This document shows, piece after piece, positions 9,806 to 18,518 of a stretch of 64,000 nt of DNA; position 1 is the first letter of the stretch; each line of letters begins with the position of its first letter. The stretch lies in assembly GCA_044507525.1 (NCBI GenBank), contig JBIQJM010000006.1:17700-81699 (forward strand). Direction: 5' to 3'. The notes beneath the pieces are model-generated. The model ran no database searches, had not been told where the DNA came from, and saw only the letters and a program-made list of their open reading frames with translations. This DNA comes from Zeimonas sp044507525 (GTDB lineage Bacteria > Pseudomonadota > Gammaproteobacteria > Burkholderiales > Burkholderiaceae_E). Both the position numbers and the translations under genes were made by a program.

Positions 9806-12800
9806 GGCCACGCCGCGGCAGCGCCTGGAGTGGCTCGCCGGCGCCTTCGACGTCGAGGCGTCGTACGACGACGTCTGGGGGCGCCGCCACGCGGTATCGG
9901 ACGACGGCCTGCGCGCGCTGCTCCGGGAACTGGGCGTCGCCGCCGGCGACGAAGCCGAAGTCGATCGCAGCCTCGCCGACACGCACCCGCGCTACTGGAC
10001 GCGGCTGGCCGAGCCGGTGGTCGCGGCGACGCTTCCGGCGACGCGCATCGGATTGCTCCTGCGCCTGCCGCGACGCGACGGCGACGCCTTGCCCATCGAC
10101 TGGCGCTTCGTCGGCGAAGACGGCATGGTCGTCGAGGGATCCGCCGACGCCGACGCGCTGCCGTTGCAGGAAGCGACCGAGGTCGCCGGCGTGCGCCACG
10201 AGGCGCGTCGGCTCGAGCTCGACCTGGCGCCCGCACCCGGCTATCACCGGCTCGTGCTGCGCGCGGGCGCTTCGGAAGCGCAGGTGCTGGTCATCGTCGC
10301 GCCGCCGCGCTGCTTCCTCCCGCCGGCGCTGCGCGCCGGGCAGCGCGCCTGGGGGTGGGCCGTGCAGCTCTACGGGCTGCGCTCCTCGCGCGACTGGGGC
10401 GTCGGCGACTTCGGCGACCTGCTGGCGCTGGTCGACGTCGCAGCGGCGCGCGGCGCGAGTGCGATCGGATTGAACCCGCTGCACGCGCGCTTCGCGCACA
10501 ACCCGGCGCACGTCAGTCCCTATGCGCCGTCTTCGCGGCTGTGGCTCGACGCGCTCGCCCTCGACGTCGAGGCCGTCGACGGATTCGACGAGGCCCAGGC
10601 GGCGCGCGCGATCGTGCGCTCGGAGGCCTTCCAGGCGCGGCTCGACGCATTGCGCGCGTGCGCGCTCGTCGACTTCCCGGGCGTCGCTGCGCTCAAGCAT
10701 CCGGTGCTGCGCGCGCTGTATGCGCACTTCCGCAACGAACACCTTGCCGCCGACACGGCGCTCGCGCGCGACTTCCGCGCCTTCCAGGAGAAGGGGGGGC
10801 GCGCATTGCGCCGGCACGCGCTGTTCGAGGCCCTGCAGGAGCACTTCCACGCGCAGGACCCGTCGATCTGGGGGTGGCAGGCATGGCCGCCGGAATTCCG
10901 CGACGTCGACTCCGCCGAGGTGCGCCGCTTCGAGTCGGCGCAAGTCGAGCGCATCGAATACCACGAGTACCTGCAATGGCAGGCCGACCGGCAGCTCGCA
11001 CGCGTGGCGCAGCGCTGCCGGGAGCGCGGGATGGCGATCGGCCTGTATCTCGATCTCGCGGTATCGGTCGACCGCGCCGGCTCGGATGCCTGGTCGTTCG
11101 CTGACTGCCACGCGGGCGCGGCGAGCGTAGGCGCGCCCCCCGACGAGTTCAACCTGCTCGGCCAGGACTGGGGGCTGCCGCCGCTGATCCCCGGCGCCTT
11201 GCGCGCGCATCGCCACGAGCCCTTCGTGCTCGCGCTGCGCGCGAACATGCGGCACGCCGGGGCCGTGCGCATCGATCACGTCATGTCGCTGATGCGCCTG
11301 TACTGGGTGCCGCCGGGCGCGGGTGCGCGCGACGGCGCCTACGTCCGCTACCCGTTCGACGAGATGCTCGCGATCGTCGCGCTCGAGAGCCATCGCAACC
11401 GTTGCCTGGTGATCGGCGAGGACCTGGGAACGGTCCCGCCCTCGCTGCGCGACGCGCTCGCGCGCGTGCGGGTGCTGTCGTACCGGCTGCTGTACTTCGA
11501 GCGCGACGCGTGCGGAGGCTTTCTCGCGCCGGCCGAGTATCCGCGCGATGCGCTGGTGTCGATCGGCACGCACGACCTGCCGACGCTGTCGGGCTGGTGG
11601 AGCGGCCACGATCTGCGCCTGCGCGCCGAACTGCAGCTCTTTCCCGACGACGAGACGCGGCGCGAGCAGGAGAACGCGCGAACGCGCGACCGGGTGCGGC
11701 TGGTCGCCGCGCTGGTGCGCGAAGGCGCGCTGCACGACGAGCGCGAAGCGCAGGAAACGGCCGCCGGTCCGCTGACGCCCGCGCTGGTCGACGCGGTGCA
11801 TCGATATCTCGCGTCGACGCCGTCGCGCCTGATGATGGTCCAGCCGGAGGACTGGCTCGGCGTCGTCGACCAGAGCAACCTGCCGGGCACCACCGACGCG
11901 CATCCGAACTGGCGGCGCCGGCTGCCGCTCGACGTCGAGGCGCTGTCGAGCGATGCGGCGACCGCGAGGCTCGCCGGCGTGCTGGGCGCGCTTCGCGAAA
12001 CGCCGCGTGAACGCGCCGTCGCCGCGCCGCCGGCACAGGCGCGCATTCCGCGGTCGACCTACCGCGTGCAGTTGCAGCGCAGCTTCGGCTTCGCCGACGC
12101 CTTGCGCGTGCTGCCGTACCTGGACCGCCTCGGCGTCGGCGACCTCTACTGCTCGCCGATCCTCGTCGCGCGGCCGGGCAGCACGCACGGCTACGACATC
12201 GTCGACCATCGGCGCATCAGCGAGGAGCTGGGCGGAGAGACCGGCTTCGAGGCCCTGTCGGACGCGCTGCGCGCGCGCGGGATGGGGCTGCTGTGCGACG
12301 TCGTGCCGAACCACATGGGCGTGCTGTGCGACGACAACGCGTGGTGGATGGACGTGCTCGAGCACGGCGAGGCATCGGCGCACGCGCGCTACTTCGACAT
12401 CGACTGGCATCCGCCGAACGGCGACCTGCACGGCAAGGTGCTCGTGCCGCTGCTCGGCGACCACTACGGCGACGTGCTCGAACGCGGCGAGCTCGAGTTG
12501 CGCTTCGCAGCCGATCGCGGCCGTTTCCGGATCGGCTATCACGAGCACCGGCTGCCGATCGACCCGCTGACGGCGGCGACGGTGCTGCGGCTCGCCCGCG
12601 AGCGCCTGGTGCGCGCGGGGGCCGGGCAGGCGCAACGGCTGGCGCTGCTCGACGTCGTCGAGTGCTTCGAGCGGCTGCCGCCGAGGATCGCCTGGACGGA
12701 ACCGGCCGGGGCCGGCGCGCGCGCCGCCGCAGCCGACGCGTGCGCCGATGCGCTCGCGCGCCTCGTCGCCGCGCAGCCGGCGGTGCGCGAGGCGATCGAC

Positions 12801-14918
12801 GCGGCGCTCGGGTGGCTGAACGCCCGCTCCGCCAGCGCGCGCGATGCGCTGCACGGGCTGCTCGAGCGGCAGGCGTGGCGGCTCGCGTACTGGCGCGTCG
12901 CCTCCGACGAGATCAACTACCGCCGCTTCTTCGACATCAACGCGCTGGCCGGGCTGCGCATCGAGGACGACGAGGTCTTCGAGGCCACGCATGCGCGGGT
13001 GCTCGACCTCGCGGCGAGCGGGCGGGTCGACGGCCTGCGCATCGATCATCCCGACGGGCTCTACGACCCCGGCGCGTACTTCGAACGACTGCAGCGCGGC
13101 TACGCGCGCCGTGCCGGCGTCGCGCTGCGTCCCGACGGCGAGCGCCCCGCGCGTGCGCTGTACGTGGTCATCGAGAAGATCGCGGCGAGCCACGAGCGGA
13201 TTCCGACGCAGTGGCCGATCCACGGCACCACCGGCTACCGCTACGCGGCGATGTGCAACGGGCTGTTCGTCGATCGCTCGGCGCGCACGCGCATCGATCG
13301 CGTCTGGCGCGCGTTCAGCGGCGAGCGCGCAAGCTTCGCCGAGACGGTCCACGCGTGCAAGCTGCTGGCGATGCACCATGCGCTCGCCTCCGAACTCGGC
13401 GTGCTGACCGCCGAGCTGGTGCGGATCGCGCGGGCGCATCGCAGCACCCGCGACTACACGTCGAACGCACTGCGCGGCGCGCTGGCGCAGGTTGCGGCAC
13501 GGCTGCCCGTCTACCGCACCTACATCAGCGACCGTGCGTCGAAGCAGGACCGCAAGTACATCGAGTGGGCGATCGGGCAGGCGGTGCGGCGAAGCCGCGC
13601 CGCCGACACGACGATCTTCGCCTTCGTGCGCGACGTCCTGCTCGGCCGCGCGCCGAGGGGCAGCAGCGCCGCGCTGCGCGCGCGCAGCCTGCGCTTCGCG
13701 CGACGCTTCCAGCAGTTCACCTCTCCGGTGGCCGCCAAGGGCGTCGAGGACACCGCGCTGTACCGGTTCAATCGCCTCGTGTCGCTGAACGACGTCGGCA
13801 GCGAGCCCGACGTCTTCGGCTACTCGATCGAGGCGTTCCATGCCGCCAATGCCGATCGCGCCGCGCACTGGCCGCACACGATGCTCGCGCTGTCGACGCA
13901 CGACAACAAGCGCTCCGCCGACGTGCGGGCGCGCATCGACGTGCTGTCGTGGACGCCCGCCGCGTGGCGGCTGCTGCTGCGACGCTGGCGCCTGATGAAC
14001 CGCAGCCGGCGGCGCACGGTCCACGGTGCCCCGGCTCCGTCGCCCAACGACGAATACCTGCTCTACCAGGTGCTGCTCGGCACCTTCCGCGAGTCGGACG
14101 GCGCGGCCGATGCGCACGCGGCCTACGTCGAACGCATCGAGCACTACGCGGTGAAGGCGGCGCGCGAGGCGAGGGTGCACACGAGCTGGGTGAATCCCGA
14201 CGCCGCGTACGAGGATGCGTTGACGGGCTTCGTGCGCGGGATCCTCGGCTCGCAGGCCTTCGTCGACGAGCTGCGCGCGCAGGCCGCGCCGGTCGCCTGG
14301 TTCGGTGCGCTGCAGAGCCTCGCGATGCTCGCGCTCGCGTACACGGTCCCCGGCGTGCCCGACATGTACCAGGGCAACGAGTGCTTCGATTTCAGCCTGG
14401 TCGATCCCGACAACCGGCGTCCGGTCGATTTCGAGCGGCACGACGCCCTGCTCGCCGCCATCGAGCGCCGCGTCGCCGACGAAGGGCTCGAGCGCGTCGC
14501 GGCGTCGCTGGCGCGAACGCCGATGGCCGACGAGTGCAAACTGTTCGTCGCCTGGCGGCTGCTGCAACTGCGTCGCGCGAAGGCCGCGCTGTTACGCGAC
14601 GGCGCATACGTTCCGCTCGAGGTCTCGGGAGCGCACGCGGCGCACCTCGTCGCCTACGCGCGCCACGACGGCGATTCGGTGCTCGTCGTGCTCGTCGCGC
14701 GCGGGCTGCCCGCGCTGCTCGATGCGCCGGGCCGCCTGCCCGAAGGAGACGCGCTGTGGGCCGACACGGAGGTCTCGCTCGATCGCATCGACGCGCAAGG
14801 CGTGCTCGTCGACCGGATCGGCGGGCGCCGCGTGCATGCGGCGACCGGATCGCTGTCGCCGTCGGACGTGCTGGCGGGTTTCCCGGCGGCGGTGCTGCTC
14901 GGGCATGCTGCCGCCTGA
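9789..14918 (+). CDS. treY: 4-alpha-glucanotransferase / malto-oligosyltrehalose synthase fusion (MalQ-TreY)
   Basis: One 1709-residue polypeptide carries two GH families. Residues 1 to about 740 are a GH77 4-alpha-glucanotransferase: WAVQLYGLRSSRDWGVGDFG, nucleophile D496 in AVRIDHVMSL, acid/base E544 in VIGEDLGTVPPSL, and GTHDLPTLSGWW. From about residue 752 (IPRSTYRVQLQ) to the end it is TreY: SPILVARPGSTHGYDIVDH, nucleophile D1086 in GLRIDHPDGLYDP, acid/base E1129 in VVIEKI, and STHDNKRSADVRAR. MalQ rebuilds chain length while TreY turns the reducing end into an alpha,alpha-1,1 linkage for TreZ to cut. The ATG at 9789 follows GGGCAGG inside the treZ end. A linker of only about 10 residues joins the halves. 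No frameshift is seen. Confidence 0.95.
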   Translation: MPPVAEATPRQRLEWLAGAFDVEASYDDVWGRRHAVSDDGLRALLRELGVAAGDEAEVDRSLADTHPRYWTRLAEPVVAATLPATRIGLLLRLPRRDGDALPIDWRFVGEDGMVVEGSADADALPLQEATEVAGVRHEARRLELDLAPAPGYHRLVLRAGASEAQVLVIVAPPRCFLPPALRAGQRAWGWAVQLYGLRSSRDWGVGDFGDLLALVDVAAARGASAIGLNPLHARFAHNPAHVSPYAPSSRLWLDALALDVEAVDGFDEAQAARAIVRSEAFQARLDALRACALVDFPGVAALKHPVLRALYAHFRNEHLAADTALARDFRAFQEKGGRALRRHALFEALQEHFHAQDPSIWGWQAWPPEFRDVDSAEVRRFESAQVERIEYHEYLQWQADRQLARVAQRCRERGMAIGLYLDLAVSVDRAGSDAWSFADCHAGAASVGAPPDEFNLLGQDWGLPPLIPGALRAHRHEPFVLALRANMRHAGAVRIDHVMSLMRLYWVPPGAGARDGAYVRYPFDEMLAIVALESHRNRCLVIGEDLGTVPPSLRDALARVRVLSYRLLYFERDACGGFLAPAEYPRDALVSIGTHDLPTLSGWWSGHDLRLRAELQLFPDDETRREQENARTRDRVRLVAALVREGALHDEREAQETAAGPLTPALVDAVHRYLASTPSRLMMVQPEDWLGVVDQSNLPGTTDAHPNWRRRLPLDVEALSSDAATARLAGVLGALRETPRERAVAAPPAQARIPRSTYRVQLQRSFGFADALRVLPYLDRLGVGDLYCSPILVARPGSTHGYDIVDHRRISEELGGETGFEALSDALRARGMGLLCDVVPNHMGVLCDDNAWWMDVLEHGEASAHARYFDIDWHPPNGDLHGKVLVPLLGDHYGDVLERGELELRFAADRGRFRIGYHEHRLPIDPLTAATVLRLARERLVRAGAGQAQRLALLDVVECFERLPPRIAWTEPAGAGARAAAADACADALARLVAAQPAVREAIDAALGWLNARSASARDALHGLLERQAWRLAYWRVASDEINYRRFFDINALAGLRIEDDEVFEATHARVLDLAASGRVDGLRIDHPDGLYDPGAYFERLQRGYARRAGVALRPDGERPARALYVVIEKIAASHERIPTQWPIHGTTGYRYAAMCNGLFVDRSARTRIDRVWRAFSGERASFAETVHACKLLAMHHALASELGVLTAELVRIARAHRSTRDYTSNALRGALAQVAARLPVYRTYISDRASKQDRKYIEWAIGQAVRRSRAADTTIFAFVRDVLLGRAPRGSSAALRARSLRFARRFQQFTSPVAAKGVEDTALYRFNRLVSLNDVGSEPDVFGYSIEAFHAANADRAAHWPHTMLALSTHDNKRSADVRARIDVLSWTPAAWRLLLRRWRLMNRSRRRTVHGAPAPSPNDEYLLYQVLLGTFRESDGAADAHAAYVERIEHYAVKAAREARVHTSWVNPDAAYEDALTGFVRGILGSQAFVDELRAQAAPVAWFGALQSLAMLALAYTVPGVPDMYQGNECFDFSLVDPDNRRPVDFERHDALLAAIERRVADEGLERVAASLARTPMADECKLFVAWRLLQLRRAKAALLRDGAYVPLEVSGAHAAHLVAYARHDGDSVLVVLVARGLPALLDAPGRLPEGDALWADTEVSLDRIDAQGVLVDRIGGRRVHAATGSLSPSDVLAGFPAAVLLGHAAA

Positions 14919-14952
14919 GCGCAATCCGACCCACTGTTCCAGGAGAACGACG

Positions 14953-15753
14953 ATGCCCTATCCCGAGAAGTCCGCGGACGCCTGCGTGCTGCACTGGCGC
15001 GACGGCGCGATCGCGCACATCGCCTTCAATCGTCCGCAGGCGCTGAATGCGATCGACGTGGAGATGGCCGACGCGTTCCTGCGCGCCTGCACGGACATCG
15101 CGGCCGACGACCGCGTACGCGTCGTCCGGATGTCGGGCGAGGGGCGCGCCTTCATGGCCGGCGGCGACCTGGCCGCGATGAAGGCCGATCCGGTCGCGGT
15201 GTCGGCGCGGCTGATCGCCGGCGTGCACGGGGGGCTGCGCCTGCTCGCGGGGCTCGACGCACCGGTGGTGGCGAGCGTGCAGGGCGCGGTCGCGGGCGGC
15301 GGGCTGGGGCTCGTGCTCGGCGGCGCCGACCTGGTCGTCGCGGCCGAGGGCACGCGCTTCAGCGTCGCCTATCCGCTGATCGGCGCGAGCTGCGACTGCT
15401 CCACGTCGTGGTCGCTGCCGCGCCTCGTCGGGCTGCACCGGGCGATGGAGCTGATGCTGCTGGGCGACGCGGTCGATGCCGCCGAGGCGCTGCGCCTCGG
15501 GCTGTGCAATCGCGTGGTCCCCGCCGCCGAGCTGGAGGCCGAGTCGCGCCGGCTCGCCGAGCGTCTCGCGGCCGGCCCGACCCGGGCCTACGGCCGGTTG
15601 CGGCGCCTGATCCGCGCCTCGTCGAGCACCTCCTTCGACGGGCAGCTGGACGCCGAGGCGGCGGGCTTCGCGGAATGCGCCGCGACCCGGGATTTCCAGG
15701 AGGGCGTCGAGGCCTTCCTCGCGAAGCGCCAGCCCGTGTTCGAGGGGCGCTGA
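14953..15753 (+). CDS. Enoyl-CoA hydratase/isomerase family protein
   Basis: A 266-residue crotonase-fold protein acting on acyl-CoA thioesters. It shows the N-terminal CoA-binding motif AFNRPQALNAID, the oxyanion-hole segment FMAGGDLAAMK, and VQGAVAGGGLGLVLGGADLV. At the position where classical hydratases have the first catalytic Glu the sequence reads YPLIGASCDCSTS, so the usual pair of catalytic glutamates is not obvious; it may be an isomerase or a divergent member. The start is well fixed by AGGAGAACGACG before the ATG. It lies 34 nt after treY but has no metabolic link to trehalose, and could be read through from that operon. The exact substrate is unknown. Confidence 0.88.
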   Translation: MPYPEKSADACVLHWRDGAIAHIAFNRPQALNAIDVEMADAFLRACTDIAADDRVRVVRMSGEGRAFMAGGDLAAMKADPVAVSARLIAGVHGGLRLLAGLDAPVVASVQGAVAGGGLGLVLGGADLVVAAEGTRFSVAYPLIGASCDCSTSWSLPRLVGLHRAMELMLLGDAVDAAEALRLGLCNRVVPAAELEAESRRLAERLAAGPTRAYGRLRRLIRASSSTSFDGQLDAEAAGFAECAATRDFQEGVEAFLAKRQPVFEGR

Positions 15754-15870
15754 AGACCCGCGCGCTTCGACGGGGGCGAGCGGGGCGCGCCGACATTTCC
15801 GTTCGATGTGCAGTCGTTCTCGCGCCTGGGGGTACGCCTCTTGCTACGCTCGGCGCGAGCCCCCATTCCC

Positions 15871-17823
15871 ATGGTCGAACGCAACGCTGCCCCGCGCCCT
15901 CAGCCCGCGCAAGAAGTGATCGCCGCATTCGGCGACGACCCCTTTCGCCTGCTCGTCGAGACCGTGCAGGACTACGCGATCTTCCTGCTCGACGCGGGAG
16001 GGCACGTGCTCACCTGGAACGCGGGAGCGCAGCGGATCAAGGGCTACCAGGCGAACGAGATCGTCGGCCGTTCCTTCGAGGTCTTCTACCCGGTCGAGGC
16101 GGTCCGCGCCGGCTGGCCGCGGCAGGAACTGCGCGCCGCCGCCGAGCATGGCCGCTTCGAGGACGAAGGGTGGCGGATCCGCAAGGACGGCAGCCGGTTC
16201 TGGGCGAGCGTCATCATCACCGCCCTGCGCGACGAGCGGGGCGGGCACGTCGGCTTCGCGAAGGTGACGCGCGACCTCACCGAGCGCCGCAACCACGAGG
16301 AGGAGCTGCGCCGGCGCGAGGAGCAGGTGCGGCTGCTCGTCGACTCGGTGAAGGACCACGCGATCTTCCTCGTCGATGCCGACGGTCGCGTGCGTACCTG
16401 GAACGCCGGCGCCGGCGCGATCACCGGCTTCGACTCGAGCGAAGTGCTCGAGCGCGATTTCACGATGTTCTACCCGTCGGTCGAGGTCGCCGCCGGGCTG
16501 CCCGCGCGCGACCTCGCGCGCGCGCTGGAGCACGGCCGCTGGGAGCGCGAGCGCTGGTACCTGCGCAGGGACCGCACGATGTTCTGGGCGAGCACCGTGC
16601 TCACGCCGGTGTTCGACCGCTCGGGCGTCCTGCGCGGCCATGCGCAGATCGTCCGCGATCTCACCGATCCGCGACGGCTGCTCGAGCTGGAGCACACCAA
16701 CCGGCGGATGAGCGAATTCCTCGCGATGCTCGGGCACGAGCTGCGCAACCCGCTCGCCCCGATCCGCAACGCGGCGAGCGTGCTGGACGTCGATCCTTCG
16801 TTCCCGCCGCAGCTCGAGCCCGTCCGCGAGGTGATCGATCGGCAGCTCGTCCAGCTCACGCGCCTCGTCGACGACCTGCTCGACGTCGGACGCATCGCCA
16901 CCGGCAAGATCCGGCTCGATCGCCAGCGGATCGACTATCGCGAGATCGTCCGCTCGAGCGTCGAGTCGATGCGCCCGCTGGCGCAGGCGCACGGCCACCG
17001 GCTTTCGCTTTCGCTGCCGTCCGATCCGCTTCCGATGACCGGCGACTCGACGCGCCTGGCGCAGGCGCTGCAGAACCTGCTGCACAACGCCGTGCGCTAT
17101 ACGCCCGACGGGGGCGACATCCGCGTCGGCCTGCGTACCGAAGGCGCGCGCATCCTCACCGAGGTCTCCGACACGGGCCGCGGCATCCCAGAGCACGAGC
17201 TCGAGCACGTCTTCGAGCTCTTCACGCAGGGCGACACGATGGGCCGCTCGCACGACGGCGGCCTCGGCATCGGCCTGAGCCTCGCGCGCACGCTCGTCGA
17301 GCAGCACGGCGGAACGCTCACGGCAGCCAGCGAAGGGCGCGGACGCGGCAGCACGTTCACCATGGCGCTGCCGGTCGCCGAGGCCGCGGCGGCGTCCGGG
17401 CCGGCGTCTTACGCATCCGCGTCGACCGACGAGGTAGCGCCGAGCCGCGTCCTGGTCATCGACGACAACCGCGACTCGGCCGACACGATGGTGCAGGTGC
17501 TGCAGCTGCTCGGCCACGAGGCCCGCAGTGCCTACGGGGCCGTCGACGGCGTGCGCACCGCCGAGGCCTTCCGGCCGCGCGTCGTGCTGCTCGACCTGAA
17601 CATGCCCGACGGCGACGGCTTCAGCGTGATGCGCCTGCTGCGCGAGCAGTCGGCCGGCCCGCTGTACGTCGCGGCGATGACAGGCTACGGGCAGGCGAGC
17701 GATCGGCGCCGGACGCTCGAGGCGGGGTTCCAGGCGCATCTGACGAAGCCGGTGAACGTCGCGCGGCTGCAGGAAGTGCTCGCGCGGGCGGAAGCCGAGG
17801 GCGGCACCGACCGCGGGGGGTGA
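15871..17823 (+). CDS. Soluble PAS-PAS hybrid histidine kinase
   Basis: About 650 residues with no membrane segment, so a cytoplasmic sensor. In order: PAS 1 (about residues 25-145, YAIFLLDAGGHVLTWN), PAS 2 (about 155-270, HAIFLVDADGRVRTWN), a HisKA dimerisation domain with phospho-acceptor His in MLGHELRNPLAPIRN, a HATPase domain (NLLHNAVRYTPDGG; DTGRGIP; GGLGIGLSLARTLVEQHGG), and a C-terminal receiver with phospho-acceptor Asp in VVLLDLNMPDGDGF and the Lys in HLTKPVN. The two PAS domains are close duplicates. ATG 15871 is preferred; an in-frame GTG at 15808 would add 21 residues, but a weak -10-like TACGCT (15844-15849) lies between the two. No cognate regulator sits beside it. Confidence 0.93.
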   Translation: MVERNAAPRPQPAQEVIAAFGDDPFRLLVETVQDYAIFLLDAGGHVLTWNAGAQRIKGYQANEIVGRSFEVFYPVEAVRAGWPRQELRAAAEHGRFEDEGWRIRKDGSRFWASVIITALRDERGGHVGFAKVTRDLTERRNHEEELRRREEQVRLLVDSVKDHAIFLVDADGRVRTWNAGAGAITGFDSSEVLERDFTMFYPSVEVAAGLPARDLARALEHGRWERERWYLRRDRTMFWASTVLTPVFDRSGVLRGHAQIVRDLTDPRRLLELEHTNRRMSEFLAMLGHELRNPLAPIRNAASVLDVDPSFPPQLEPVREVIDRQLVQLTRLVDDLLDVGRIATGKIRLDRQRIDYREIVRSSVESMRPLAQAHGHRLSLSLPSDPLPMTGDSTRLAQALQNLLHNAVRYTPDGGDIRVGLRTEGARILTEVSDTGRGIPEHELEHVFELFTQGDTMGRSHDGGLGIGLSLARTLVEQHGGTLTAASEGRGRGSTFTMALPVAEAAAASGPASYASASTDEVAPSRVLVIDDNRDSADTMVQVLQLLGHEARSAYGAVDGVRTAEAFRPRVVLLDLNMPDGDGFSVMRLLREQSAGPLYVAAMTGYGQASDRRRTLEAGFQAHLTKPVNVARLQEVLARAEAEGGTDRGG

Positions 17824-17824
17824 A

Positions 17825-17868
17825 CGGGCGCAGCGCCCGCCGCGGGCGAGGCGCCGCCGGGGCGGCGC
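17825..17868. terminator. Paired GC-rich hairpins between convergent genes
   Basis: Two inverted repeats fill the 55-nt gap between the kinase stop and the convergent lrp stop: CGGGCG/CGCCCG with a 3-nt loop (17825-17839) and GCGCCGCC/GGCGGCGC with a 2-nt loop (17851-17868). There is no T-run, so classical intrinsic termination is not shown. The position suits a bidirectional transcript end. Confidence 0.4.
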
Positions 17869-17878
17869 AGGCGTGCGC

Positions 17879-18370
17879 TCAGGTCGCCGCGCGCGCGGCC
17901 TGCGCCTGCTCGAGCGGCAGTTCGGTGGTGCGCTTGATCTCCTGCAGCACGACGCTCGATTCGACGCCGCGCACGCCGGGCACGCGCATCAGCTTGTGCA
18001 GCATGAACTGGGCGAAGGACGCCAGGTCGGCGGACACGATGCGAAGCAGGTAGTCGTAGGGGCCGGTCACCGAATAGCACTCGAGCACCTCGGGCAGCAA
18101 CTGGATCGCGCGGTTGAAGTCCTCGTTCTGCGCTTCGCCGTGCCGTTCGAGCGATACCCGTGTGTAAGCAATCACCGTCAATCCCAGACGCACGGGTCGA
18201 AGCAGCGTGACGTAGCGATCGATGAGGCCGGCGTCCTCGAGGCGCTGGATGCGCCGGCTGACCTGCGAGGCCGAAAGATGGATGCGTTCGCCCAGCGCCG
18301 GGTTCGTCGCGCGCCCGTCGCGTTGCAGGGCGGCCAGCAGTTGAAAGTCGGTTCGGTCGAGCGTGATCAT
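17879..18370 (-). CDS. Lrp/AsnC-family transcriptional regulator
   Basis: A 163-residue regulator with an N-terminal winged helix-turn-helix (about residues 4-55: LDRTDFQLLAALQRDGRATN, then SASQVSRRIQRLEDAGLI) and a C-terminal RAM ligand-binding domain (about 65-150: IAYTRVSLERHG, YSVTGPYDYLLRIV). Such proteins bind amino acids and form octamers on DNA. Start 18370 (MITLDRTD) fits the family N-terminus; the frame stays open upstream but would add about 50 atypical residues. It is divergent from the indolepyruvate oxidoreductase gene, which it probably controls. A perfect palindrome lies 26 nt upstream (18397-18413). Confidence 0.93.
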   Translation of the reverse strand: MITLDRTDFQLLAALQRDGRATNPALGERIHLSASQVSRRIQRLEDAGLIDRYVTLLRPVRLGLTVIAYTRVSLERHGEAQNEDFNRAIQLLPEVLECYSVTGPYDYLLRIVSADLASFAQFMLHKLMRVPGVRGVESSVVLQEIKRTTELPLEQAQAARAAT

Positions 18371-18396
18371 CGTTTTCAGCGGGAGAGGGGGTGTCG

Positions 18397-18413
18397 ACGC
18401 ACGATTCGTGCGT
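18397..18413. promoter_or_regulatory. Perfect 8+1+8 palindrome, candidate Lrp-family operator
   Basis: ACGCACGA-T-TCGTGCGT is a perfect inverted repeat with a single central base, in the 148-nt region between the divergent lrp and indolepyruvate oxidoreductase genes. Size and symmetry match Lrp/AsnC half-site pairs. Binding is inferred. Confidence 0.5.
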
Positions 18414-18518
18414 GGCGAGGCGGTTTTCACCCGCTCGTTCGCGCGAAGCTTGCGTCGTTTTGCGCATAGCATTGCACGGATCGACGCTCTCGTGCGGTCT
18501 CCGCCTCCCTGATCGATC

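Noticed and set aside
9714..14567. A 1600-codon open frame on the - strand opposite malQ-treY
   Set aside because: The same shadow effect; the composition is low-complexity Arg/Val/Gln and no family motif is visible.
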